NCBI RefSeq assembly: GCF_000013365.1
Contig: NC_007778.1
Span: 682,001 to 746,000 of the forward strand
From: Rhodopseudomonas palustris HaA2
Lineage (GTDB): Bacteria; Pseudomonadota; Alphaproteobacteria; Rhizobiales; Xanthobacteraceae
DNA: 64,000 nt
Direction: 5' to 3'
Part shown: piece after piece, positions 21,516-30,277 of the stretch
How positions within the stretch are numbered: the first letter of the stretch is position 1
Layout: every line of letters begins with the position of its first letter
Program-made: the position numbers and the translations under genes
The notes under the pieces: generated by a model
The model's database searches: none
What the model saw: the letters and a program-made list of their open reading frames with translations, nothing else
What the model was told of the DNA's origin: nothing

Positions 21516-21695
21516 ATTTTGTGTCAAGCACGCGCGGATTCGTCAGCTGAAAATATACTTTCCTCATTTCGACCCGCGCGCCGGCGCCGTTCACGGTCTG
21601 GACTCTTACCCGCGGAGTCGCGAACAGGATAATGTCCAGCGATTCGGCGACGACGCTGGCGATCCGCGATCGCGCCGGATGGTTTGGGGCAATCC

Positions 21696-24209
21696 ATGTC
21701 GGACGTATTGGGGTCGATGCGTCGGACCTGCTTGTCGTGCACGTCGCTGGTGCGCGGCCTCGCGGGCGCTGGCCTGGTCACGGCATCGTCGCCGGCTTTC
21801 GCGGCTGACGATCCGCTCGCCGCGCTGACCTCCTGGATCATCGTCGATCTCAACCGCCACGAGCTGGTGACGCTGGCGATGGCGGTGTCGGTGCTCGGCT
21901 TCTCGGTGATGTCGGCGATCCTGCTGATGCGCACGCGGCAGCGCGCCGCCGCGCAGGAGGCGCGGTTGCGCGCCGAGGTGCAGACGCTGCAGGCCGAGTC
22001 CGATCGCTTCCGCGCCTTGCTGTTCGCCGAGCCGCAAGTGCTGATCTCGTGGTCCGCCGGCGACGACCGTCCGCAGATCAGCGGCGACATCGCGCTGCTG
22101 CTGCCGAACGACGCCCATGGCGGACAGCCGCAACGCGTGCTCGCGTTCGGAACCTGGCTGCCGCCCGAGCCGGCGCTGCAGATCGATCACGCCGTCGACG
22201 CGCTGCTCGACAAGGGCGAAGCCTTCCTGCTGCATCTGACGACGTCGACCGGACGCGCGATCGAAGCGATGGGCCGCGCCGTCGGCGGCCAGGCGATCCT
22301 GCGGATTCGCGAACTCTCGGGCGTCCGTCGCGAACTCGCCGACATGTCGCGCCGCTTCAAGATGCTGCAGGATGAAACCGACATGCTGCGCGGCTTCGCC
22401 GATGCCGCACCCTGGCCGATCTGGACCCGGCGCGCCTCGGGCGAACTCAACTTCGCCAATGCCGCCTATGCGCGGGCGGCCGATGCGAGCAGCCCGGCGG
22501 ATGCGGTCGGCCGCAATCTCGAACTGCTCGACAGCACCGATCGCGGCAATCTCGCGCGGGCGCTCGCCGAGGATTCCGAATTCGCCGCGCGGCTGCCGAT
22601 CGTGGTCGCCGGCGAGCGTCGTTACTTCGACGTCCGCGCGTTGCGGCTGAAGGGCGGCAGCGCCGGCATGGCGGTGGATTCCAGCGAGGCGGCGGCGCTC
22701 GGCGCGGCGCTGGTGCGGATGGCGGAGGCGCATCGCCGCACGCTCGATCAATTGTCGTCCGGCGTCGCGGTGTTCGACGCGCAGCGAAGGCTCGCCTTCT
22801 ACAACGATTCCTATCGCAAGCTGTGGGACCTCGACCGCACCTTCCTCGACAGCCATCCGGACGATTCGAGCGTGCTCGACCGGCTCCGCGCCGCGCGCAA
22901 GCTGCCGGAGGAACGCGACTTCCGGGAGTGGAAGAACAGGCTGCACGAGGCCTATCGGGCGGTCGAGGCCGACAAGGCGATCTGGTATCTGCCCGACGGC
23001 CGGGCCATCAGCATCGTCACCACGCCCAATCAGGAAGGCGGCGTCACCTATCTGTTCGACGACGTCACCGAAAGCCTCGATCTGCAGCGCCGCTACGGCG
23101 GGCTGATCGACGTCCAGCGCGAGACCCTCGACAATCTCAGCGAAGCGGTCGCGGTGTTCGGCAGCAACGGCTGCGCGCAACTGTTCAACCCGGCGTTCAC
23201 GCGGATGTGGAACCTGTCGCCGGAAGCGCTCAACGACCGGCCGCACATCGAAACCGTCGAGGCCTGGTGCCGGCCGCTCTACGACGACGACGCGAGCTGG
23301 CAGGCGCTGCGCGGCGCCATCACCGGGATCGACGACCGCAAACAGGTGGCGCTGAAGCTCGAGCGAAAGGACGGCACCGTGCTGTCCTGCAAGACCATGC
23401 CGCTGCCCGACGGCGCCACGATGCTGACGTTCCAGGACATCAGTGACACCGAGAATGTCGAGCGCGCCTTGCGCGAGCGTAACGAGGCGCTGGAGACCGC
23501 CGATCGCATCAAGATCGACTTCGTCCACCACGTCTCCTACGAGCTGCGCTCGCCGCTGACCACGATCATCGGCTTCGCGCATCTGCTCGGCGACCCGAGC
23601 ACCGGCCCGCTCAACGACAAGCAGTCGGAATACATCGCCTACATCACCTCGTCGACCAACGCGCTGCTGGCGATCATCAACAACATCCTCGATCTCGCCA
23701 GCATCGACGCCGGCGCGATGACGCTCAATCTCGGGCCGATCGAGATCCGCCGCACCATCGCGGCGGCGGCGGAGGGCATTCAGGACCGCCTCGCGCGCGA
23801 CCAGATCACGCTCGACATCGACACCGATCCGGCGATCGGCGAGTTCGTCGGCGACGAGCGCCGGGTCGTGCAGGTGCTGTACAATCTGCTCGCCAACGCC
23901 ATCGGCTTCTCGCCCAACGAGGCGACCGTGAAGCTGGTCGTCCGCAAGAAGGGGACGAACGTGGTGTTCACCGTGACCGATGCGGGTCCGGGCATCGCGC
24001 CGGCGCTGAAGGACAAGGTGTTCGATCTGTTCGAGAGCGATTCCCAAGGCTCGCGGCATCGCGGCCCGGGGCTCGGCCTGGCGCTGGTGCGCTCCTTCGT
24101 CGAGCTGCACGGCGGCAAGGTCGAGGTCGATTCGGTGGTCGGGCACGGCACCTCGGTGATCTGCGAATTCCCGATCGAGCCGGGCGCGCAGCGCAACGCC
24201 GCCGAATGA
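21696..24209 (+). CDS. divL: DivL-like PAS sensor kinase with tyrosine in place of the phospho-accepting histidine
   Basis: An 837-residue membrane protein. Near the N-terminus are a signal-like segment and a transmembrane helix (about residues 50-75), followed by a coiled segment. Several PAS domains fill about 120-590 (TDMLRGFADAAPWPIWTRR, SGVAVFDAQRRLAFYNDSYR, EAVAVFGSNGCAQLFNPAF). The dimerisation helix reads HHVSYELRSPLTTIIGF, where Y615 replaces the usual His, and an ATPase domain with NLLANAIGFSP, DAGPGIAP and GLGLALVRSF follows. This His-to-Tyr change and the position directly before tsaE match Caulobacter DivL, which controls CckA in the CtrA cell-cycle pathway. An upstream TTG (21684) is an alternative start. 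Confidence 0.85.
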   Translation: MSDVLGSMRRTCLSCTSLVRGLAGAGLVTASSPAFAADDPLAALTSWIIVDLNRHELVTLAMAVSVLGFSVMSAILLMRTRQRAAAQEARLRAEVQTLQAESDRFRALLFAEPQVLISWSAGDDRPQISGDIALLLPNDAHGGQPQRVLAFGTWLPPEPALQIDHAVDALLDKGEAFLLHLTTSTGRAIEAMGRAVGGQAILRIRELSGVRRELADMSRRFKMLQDETDMLRGFADAAPWPIWTRRASGELNFANAAYARAADASSPADAVGRNLELLDSTDRGNLARALAEDSEFAARLPIVVAGERRYFDVRALRLKGGSAGMAVDSSEAAALGAALVRMAEAHRRTLDQLSSGVAVFDAQRRLAFYNDSYRKLWDLDRTFLDSHPDDSSVLDRLRAARKLPEERDFREWKNRLHEAYRAVEADKAIWYLPDGRAISIVTTPNQEGGVTYLFDDVTESLDLQRRYGGLIDVQRETLDNLSEAVAVFGSNGCAQLFNPAFTRMWNLSPEALNDRPHIETVEAWCRPLYDDDASWQALRGAITGIDDRKQVALKLERKDGTVLSCKTMPLPDGATMLTFQDISDTENVERALRERNEALETADRIKIDFVHHVSYELRSPLTTIIGFAHLLGDPSTGPLNDKQSEYIAYITSSTNALLAIINNILDLASIDAGAMTLNLGPIEIRRTIAAAAEGIQDRLARDQITLDIDTDPAIGEFVGDERRVVQVLYNLLANAIGFSPNEATVKLVVRKKGTNVVFTVTDAGPGIAPALKDKVFDLFESDSQGSRHRGPGLGLALVRSFVELHGGKVEVDSVVGHGTSVICEFPIEPGAQRNAAE

Positions 24210-25723
24210 GCGACCCCGCGACATTCTCGGTCGCGCTCGCCAACGAGGCGGCGACGGCGCGGCTGATGGCGGACATCGCGCTGCTGATCGGCCCGGGCGA
24301 TGTCGTCACGCTGTCGGGCGATCTCGGCGCCGGCAAGACCGCCGCGGCGCGGGCGATGATCCGCTATCTGGCCGGCGACGATGAGCTCGAAGTGCCGAGC
24401 CCGACCTTCACGCTGGTGCAGAGCTACGACCTGCCGCCGTTCCCGCTCCTGCACGCCGATCTGTATCGCGTCGAGGATCCGTCCGAACTCGAGGAGATCG
24501 GTCTGTCGCCGCTGCCGGACGGCACGGTGGCGCTGATCGAATGGCCGGAGCGCGCGCCCGGCGCGATGCCGCCCGACCGCATCGACATCGCGCTCAGTCA
24601 TCGCCCGGCACTCGGCTCGATGGCGCGCGCCGCCGAGATCACCGGCCACGGCAAGGCGGCCGCGCAGGTCGAGCGGCTGGCGGCGCTGCGCAGTTTCATC
24701 GAGACGTCGGGCCATGCTGACGCCGATCGCCGCCACATGCCGGGCGACGCCTCGACGCGGTCCTATGCGCGGCTGGTCAAAGACGGCGCCTCGCTGATCC
24801 TGATGAACGCGCCGCGGCGGCCCGACGGGCCCGCTTTGTACGCCGGCAAGAGCTACAGCGCAGCCGTGCACCTCGCGGAAGACATCCGGCCGTTCGTCGC
24901 GATCGCGAACGGCCTGCGCGCGCAAGGCGTCTCGGCGCCGCAGATCCATCACGCCGATCTCGATTCCGGATTCCTGATCACCGAGGATTTCGGCACCGCG
25001 GGCTTCGTCGAAGGCTCGCCGCCCGTGCCGATCGTCGAGCGCTATCAGGCCGCGGCCGACATGCTGGCGGCGCTGCACGGCCAGTCGCTGCCCGATACGC
25101 TGCCGCTGCCGCACGGCGACTACGCGATCCCGGTGTTCGACACCGACGCGATGCTGATCGAGGTGTCGCTGATGCCGGAATGGTACCTGCCGGACCGCGG
25201 CGCCCCGCCCTCCGCCGCGCAGCGCGGCGAATTCGTCGCGATGTGGCGGCGCTTGCTCGACGGCATCGCCGGCGAGACGCGAACCTGGGTGCTGCGCGAC
25301 TATCACTCGCCGAATCTGATCTGGCTCGACGCGCGCAGCGACATCGCCCGCGTCGGCGTGATCGACTTCCAGGACACCGTGCTCGGGCCCGCCGCCTACG
25401 ACGTGGTGTCGCTGCTGCAGGACGCCCGCGTCGATGTGCCCGAAGCGCTCGAACTGGCGCTGCTCGGCCGCTACATCAAGGCCCGGCTCGCCGCCGAACC
25501 GGGCTTCGATCCGGCTGCTTTCGCGCGGCTCTATGCGGTGATGTCGGCGCAGCGCAACACAAGGCTGCTCGGCACCTTCGCGCGGCTCAACCGGCGCGAC
25601 GGCAAGCCGCAATATCTGCGCCACCAGCCGCGGATCTGGACCTATCTGGCCCGCTCCCTGGCGCATCCGTCGCTGGCCGAGTTCCGCGCCTGGTATCAGG
25701 CCAATGTGCCGGCGCCGTTCTGA
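24206..25723 (+). CDS. Fusion of TsaE (tRNA t6A factor) and AmgK (MurNAc/GlcNAc kinase)
   Basis: A 505-residue two-domain protein. Residues 1-160 are TsaE, the ATPase of the t6A tRNA-modification complex, with Walker A GDLGAGKT at 38-45 and the family motif SPTFTLVQSY. Residues about 175-505 have the aminoglycoside-phosphotransferase-like fold of AmgK, which phosphorylates MurNAc and GlcNAc at the anomeric position: GDASTRSYARL, catalytic LRDYHSPNLIWL and metal-binding VIDFQDTVLGP. MurU, the next enzyme of the same recycling route, is encoded 0.6 kb downstream. The start overlaps the divL stop (ATGA). Such fusions are known in alphaproteobacteria. Confidence 0.9.
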   Translation: MSDPATFSVALANEAATARLMADIALLIGPGDVVTLSGDLGAGKTAAARAMIRYLAGDDELEVPSPTFTLVQSYDLPPFPLLHADLYRVEDPSELEEIGLSPLPDGTVALIEWPERAPGAMPPDRIDIALSHRPALGSMARAAEITGHGKAAAQVERLAALRSFIETSGHADADRRHMPGDASTRSYARLVKDGASLILMNAPRRPDGPALYAGKSYSAAVHLAEDIRPFVAIANGLRAQGVSAPQIHHADLDSGFLITEDFGTAGFVEGSPPVPIVERYQAAADMLAALHGQSLPDTLPLPHGDYAIPVFDTDAMLIEVSLMPEWYLPDRGAPPSAAQRGEFVAMWRRLLDGIAGETRTWVLRDYHSPNLIWLDARSDIARVGVIDFQDTVLGPAAYDVVSLLQDARVDVPEALELALLGRYIKARLAAEPGFDPAAFARLYAVMSAQRNTRLLGTFARLNRRDGKPQYLRHQPRIWTYLARSLAHPSLAEFRAWYQANVPAPF

Positions 25724-25834
25724 TTTGAAAGGTCGAATTTACGTCTTGTTAGTCGGGCTTTCGCTAGGGTCGGCCTCCGTAGTCTTCCCAGGAACGGCAT
25801 GCCGTTGCCGCTGTTTCGGGGCGAGGGATGAGAG

Positions 25835-26149
25835 ATGGCTGGCGAACGTAACAAGGACGGCCGCGTCGTGTTCGAGCGCGGCATCCGGGCGCAGATGATG
25901 GCGATCGACGGCACCTGGCGCCGTCCGTGCATGCTCGAGGACGTCTCCGAGACCGGCGCCAAGCTGACCATCGAGGGCTCGGTCGAAGGGCTGAACCTCA
26001 AGGAATTCTTCCTGCTGTTGTCGTCGACCGGCCTGGCCTATCGCCGTTGCGAGCTGAGCTGGGTCAATGGCGATCAGATCGGCGTCAGTTTCCTCCGCCA
26101 CGACAAGAAAAAGAAACAGGCCGCCCGCAGCCCGGCCACGGTCGCCTGA
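25835..26149 (+). CDS. PilZ-domain protein
   Basis: A 104-residue single-domain protein. The PilZ hallmark (D/N)xSxxG appears as DVSETGA, and an Arg-containing N-terminal segment (FERGIRAQ) may give the RxxxR half of the cyclic-di-GMP site, though the spacing is not canonical. It ends in a basic tail (DKKKKQAARS). Preceded by GAGGGATGAGAG and a 14-bp palindrome at 25793-25806. Such proteins relay cyclic-di-GMP signals to motility or surface functions, but the target is unknown here. Confidence 0.8.
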   Translation: MAGERNKDGRVVFERGIRAQMMAIDGTWRRPCMLEDVSETGAKLTIEGSVEGLNLKEFFLLLSSTGLAYRRCELSWVNGDQIGVSFLRHDKKKKQAARSPATVA

Positions 26150-26336
26150 CCGGCGTCTTCTGCCCGACATGACTGCGCCGGTTCGCCGCGCGCGGCTGCC
26201 CCTTCGGCGGATGTCGCATCGGCGTCATGGTTCGTGAATACCCAAAGATCGCCAAGATGAGCGCCGATAGACCGGCTGGTGCTGCGTGATACAATCGATT
26301 CGCACCGAGCCGGTCGGGTCCCAACAACGAGCGACG

Positions 26337-27059
26337 ATGTCCGTTCAACCTTCAAAAGCGATGGTTCTCGCCGCTGGTTTGGGCCTGCGGATGCGCCCGC
26401 TCACCGACCACATGCCGAAGCCGCTGGTGTCGGTCGCCGGCAAGCCGCTGCTCGATCACGTGCTCGACCGGCTCGCCGATGCCGGCGTCGCCGAGGCCGT
26501 GGTCAACGTGCATTATCTCCCCGACCAGATCATCGATCACACCGCCGCGCGGAAAAGCCCGCGCGTGATCATTTCGGACGAGCGCGACGTCGTGCTCGGC
26601 ACCGGTGGCGCGGTGGTGAAGGCGCTGCCGCTGCTCGGCGAGGCGCCGTTCTATCATCTCAACGCCGATACGCTGTGGATCGACGGCGTCCGGCCGAATC
26701 TGGCGCGGCTGGCCGATGCGTTCGATCCGGCGCGGATGGATATTCTGCTGCTGATGGCGCCGACCGCCGGCAGCATCGGCTATGCCGGCAAGGGCGACTT
26801 CGCCATGGCGGCCGACGGCACCTTGAGCAAGCGCAAGGAGAACGAGGTGACGCCGTTCGTCTATGCGGGCGTCGCCATCATGCAGCCCGCGATCTTCCAG
26901 GACGCGCCGCAAGGCGAGTTCTCGCTGACGACGCTGTTCGACCGCGCCGCCGCGCAGCAGCGGCTGTTCGGGCTGCGGCTCGACGGCGTCTGGATGCATG
27001 TCGGAACTCCGGACGCGGTCGCCGCGGCCGAGCGCGCCTATCTGGCCAGCGTCGCGTGA
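26337..27059 (+). CDS. murU: N-acetylmuramate-1-phosphate uridylyltransferase MurU
   Basis: A 240-residue nucleotidyltransferase. The signature MVLAAGLGLRMRPLTDHMPK binds the nucleotide, and NADTLW and GTGGAVVKAL are also conserved. MurU makes UDP-MurNAc from MurNAc-1-phosphate, completing the AmgK-MurU cell-wall recycling path that bypasses fosfomycin-sensitive MurA. The ATG at 26337 is preferred over the GTG at 26286 because the family starts here. A glucose-1-phosphate or mannose-1-phosphate transferase is the main alternative, made less likely by the nearby amgK domain. Confidence 0.87.
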   Translation: MSVQPSKAMVLAAGLGLRMRPLTDHMPKPLVSVAGKPLLDHVLDRLADAGVAEAVVNVHYLPDQIIDHTAARKSPRVIISDERDVVLGTGGAVVKALPLLGEAPFYHLNADTLWIDGVRPNLARLADAFDPARMDILLLMAPTAGSIGYAGKGDFAMAADGTLSKRKENEVTPFVYAGVAIMQPAIFQDAPQGEFSLTTLFDRAAAQQRLFGLRLDGVWMHVGTPDAVAAAERAYLASVA

Positions 27060-27130
27060 CGCGCCGCCCGGCACCTCCCGTGCCGGTCCGCCGCATGCCA
27101 TGATCGCCTGATCGCCGAATCAGGATTGTC

Positions 27131-30100
27131 ATGCGCGTTTTCAGTGTCCCGCCCTCCGCGCCGTTTCTGCGCACGACGATCGAAGCGCTGGTCGATGGTC
27201 GACTGATCGAGGGCTTCGACGCGCGGGCCAAGCCCGAGCGCCTCGCCGAGGCGACGCTGTATCTGCCCACGCGTCGCGCCGGCCGCCTCGCGCGCGACAT
27301 CTTTCTCGACGTGCTCGGCACCGACGCGGTGCTGCTGCCGCGAATCGTTCCGCTCGGCGATGTCGACGAAGACGAACTGGCGTTCGCGCAGGCCGCGACC
27401 GGCGCGGCCGATCTCGACATTCCGCCGGCGCTCGACGGACTGCCGCGGCGCCTGCTGCTGGCGCAACTGATCGCCGCCTGGGCCAAGGGCCTGCGGCCCG
27501 GCGATCCGCAGCAATCGCCGCTGGTGGTCGGCGGCCCGGCCTCGACATTGGCGCTGGCGGACGACCTGGCGCGGCTGATCGACGACATGGCGACGCGCGG
27601 CGTCGACTGGGCCGCGCTCGACATGCTGGTGCCGGATGCGTTCGACCGTTACTGGCGGCTGACGCTGGATTTTCTCAAGATCGCCGGGCAGTGGTGGCCG
27701 CTGCATCTGCGCGAGACCGACCGCATCGAACCGGCGGCGCGGCGCGATCTGTTGATCGAGGCCGAAGCGGCGCGGCTCGCGGCGCATCGCGGCGGCCCGG
27801 TGATCGCGGCGGGCTCGACCGGCTCGATGCCGGCGACCGCGCGCCTCCTGCACGCCATCGCCCAATTGCCGCACGGCGCCGTGGTGCTGCCCGGCCTCGA
27901 CACCGAACTCGACGAAGCCGCGTGGCAGATGATCGGCGCCGTGCACGACAAGCAGGGCAAGCTGATTTCGCCGCCGTCGCCGAACCATCCGCAATTCGCG
28001 ATGCACGGCCTGCTGGCGCGGATGGGGTTGGAACGACGCGACGTCCTTCGCCTTGGCGAAGGCGAGCGTCACGGCCGCGAGGTGCTGGCCTCCGAGATGA
28101 TGCGGCCGTCATCGGCGACGGCCGCGTGGCACGACCGGCTCGCCGATCCTGCTATCGACCAACTGATTGGCGACGGCACCCATGGCCTGACGCTGATCGA
28201 GGCGCCGAACTCCGAGATCGAGGCGCTGACGATTGCGGTCGTGTTGCGCGAGGCACGCGAGCGTGGCCAATCCGCCGCGCTGGTGACGCCGGACCGCGCG
28301 CTGGCGCGCCGCGTCGTCGCCGCGCTCGGCCGCTGGAAGCTGCCGGTCGACGATTCCGGCGGCGATTCGCTGATGGATACCCAGGCCGGCATCTTCGCCC
28401 GGCTCGCCGCCGAGACGGCGTTGCACGGCTGCGAGCCGGCGACATTGCTCGCTTTGTTGAAACATCCGCTGCTGCGGCTCGGCCGCGCCGCTTATGGCTG
28501 GCGGTCTGCGATCGAAACGCTCGAGCTGGCGCTGCTGCGCGGCACGCGGCCGGCGGCGGGTACCGAGGGACTGGCGAAGGAGTTCGCGCGCTATCGCGCC
28601 GAGCTGACCAAGTTGAATAGTGGCGAACTCAGTGCGCTGCATCGCGCCGAGCCGCGCGCCCGGCTCGGCGACGAGGCGCTCGACGAAGCTCACGCGCTGA
28701 TCGTGGCGTTGCGTGCCGCGCTGGCGCCGCTGGAGAGCGTCGGCGTCGAGCCGATCGATCTGTGTGCCTTCGGGCAGCGTCATCGCGCCGTGTTGATCGC
28801 GCTATCGATAGATCACGACGACAATGCCGTCGCGTTTGAAGGGCCGCAAGGATCGGCGCTGCTGAAGGCGTTCGACGATCTGGCGGAAGTCGAGCCGCTC
28901 AGCGGCGTAATGGTGCCGCCGCATGACTATCCCGAATTGTTCGAGACCGCCTTCAGCGACCGGATCGTGCGCCGGCCCGAACTCGCCGGCGCGGCGCTGC
29001 GGATCTACGGCCCGCTCGAAGCGCGGCTGACGCAGCACGATCGCGTCGTCCTCGGCGGCCTCGTCGAAGGCGTCTGGCCGCCGGCGCCGCGGATCGATCC
29101 GTGGCTGTCGCGGCCGATGCGCCACGAGCTCGGGCTCGATCTGCCCGAGCGCCGGATCGGCCTGTCGGCGCACGACTTCGCGCAACTACTCGGCGCGAAT
29201 GAAGTGATCCTCAGCCACGCCGCCAAGGTCGGCGGCGCGCCGGCGGTGGCGTCGCGGTTTCTGCACCGGCTCGAAGCGGTCGCCGGCAAGGCGCGCTGGA
29301 GCGACATCAAGGCGCGCGGAGCGACTTATCTGGACTACGCGCTGGCGCTGGATCGGCCCGACCAGGTGACGCCGATCGCCCAGCCGGCGCCGAAGCCGCC
29401 GCGCGAGGCCCGGCCGCTGAAGCTGTCGGTCACCGCGATCGAGGACTGGCTGCGCGATCCCTACACGATCTACGCCAAGTTCATTCTCGGCCTGTCGGCG
29501 CTCGACCCGGTCGACATGCCGTTGTCGGCGGCGAATCGCGGCTCGGCGATCCACGAGGCGCTCGGCGACTTCACCGAGCGTTTCCCCGATGCGCTGCCCG
29601 ACGATCCGGCGGGCCTCCTTCGCGAGATCGGCGAAAAGCACTTTGCACCGCTGATGGATCATCCCGAGGCGCGCGCGCTGTGGTGGCCGCGCTTCGCCCG
29701 CATCGCCGCGTGGTTCGGCAATTGGGAGCAGGGGCGGCGCGCCGACGGACGCCGCGTGTTCGCCGAGCGCGACGGCAGCCTGTCCATCCCGCTCGACGGC
29801 GGCCGCAATTTCGTCCTGACCGCGCGTGCCGACCGGATCGAGCATCGGCCCGACGGCAGCTACGCGATCCTCGACTACAAGACCGGCAATCCGCCCAGCA
29901 GCAAGCAGGTGCGGCTGGGGCTGTCGCCGCAATTGACGCTGGAAGCCGCGATCCTGCGTGACGGCGGTTTCCAGGACATCGACGCCGGCGCGTCGGTCAG
30001 CGAGCTGATGTACGTCAAGCTCAGCGGCAACTCGCCGCCGGGTCGCGAACTACCCGTGAAGCTCGCGGTGGGCAACGAAACCCCGCAATCTCCCGACGAC

Positions 30101-30277
30101 GCCGCGATCGAAGCCCGCGCCAAGCTCGCGGCGCTGGTCCGGCAATTCGACGACGAGGCCCAGCCCTATCACGCACTGGTGCTGTCGATGTGGACGCAGC
30201 GCTACGGCCGCTACGACGATCTGGCGCGGATCAAGGAATGGTCGGCCGCCGGCGGCGCCGGGGAGGAGCGGCGATGA
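27131..30277 (+). CDS. addB: Double-strand break repair protein AddB (alphaproteobacterial type)
   Basis: A 1048-residue subunit of the AddAB helicase-nuclease, which processes double-strand ends for RecA. The N-terminal region matches the alphaproteobacterial AddB family (TLYLPTRRAGRLARDIFLD) and has no intact helicase Walker A. The C-terminal RecB-like nuclease carries the catalytic D915 and K917 in AILDYKTGNPP. addA follows with an ATGA overlap, so the subunits are made together. Confidence 0.95.
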   Translation: MRVFSVPPSAPFLRTTIEALVDGRLIEGFDARAKPERLAEATLYLPTRRAGRLARDIFLDVLGTDAVLLPRIVPLGDVDEDELAFAQAATGAADLDIPPALDGLPRRLLLAQLIAAWAKGLRPGDPQQSPLVVGGPASTLALADDLARLIDDMATRGVDWAALDMLVPDAFDRYWRLTLDFLKIAGQWWPLHLRETDRIEPAARRDLLIEAEAARLAAHRGGPVIAAGSTGSMPATARLLHAIAQLPHGAVVLPGLDTELDEAAWQMIGAVHDKQGKLISPPSPNHPQFAMHGLLARMGLERRDVLRLGEGERHGREVLASEMMRPSSATAAWHDRLADPAIDQLIGDGTHGLTLIEAPNSEIEALTIAVVLREARERGQSAALVTPDRALARRVVAALGRWKLPVDDSGGDSLMDTQAGIFARLAAETALHGCEPATLLALLKHPLLRLGRAAYGWRSAIETLELALLRGTRPAAGTEGLAKEFARYRAELTKLNSGELSALHRAEPRARLGDEALDEAHALIVALRAALAPLESVGVEPIDLCAFGQRHRAVLIALSIDHDDNAVAFEGPQGSALLKAFDDLAEVEPLSGVMVPPHDYPELFETAFSDRIVRRPELAGAALRIYGPLEARLTQHDRVVLGGLVEGVWPPAPRIDPWLSRPMRHELGLDLPERRIGLSAHDFAQLLGANEVILSHAAKVGGAPAVASRFLHRLEAVAGKARWSDIKARGATYLDYALALDRPDQVTPIAQPAPKPPREARPLKLSVTAIEDWLRDPYTIYAKFILGLSALDPVDMPLSAANRGSAIHEALGDFTERFPDALPDDPAGLLREIGEKHFAPLMDHPEARALWWPRFARIAAWFGNWEQGRRADGRRVFAERDGSLSIPLDGGRNFVLTARADRIEHRPDGSYAILDYKTGNPPSSKQVRLGLSPQLTLEAAILRDGGFQDIDAGASVSELMYVKLSGNSPPGRELPVKLAVGNETPQSPDDAAIEARAKLAALVRQFDDEAQPYHALVLSMWTQRYGRYDDLARIKEWSAAGGAGEERR

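Noticed and set aside
21606-24224. 872-codon minus-strand frame opposite the divL-like gene
   Set aside because: Arg/Gly/Glu-rich shadow translation with no recognisable domain; DivL-like motifs are clear on the plus strand.
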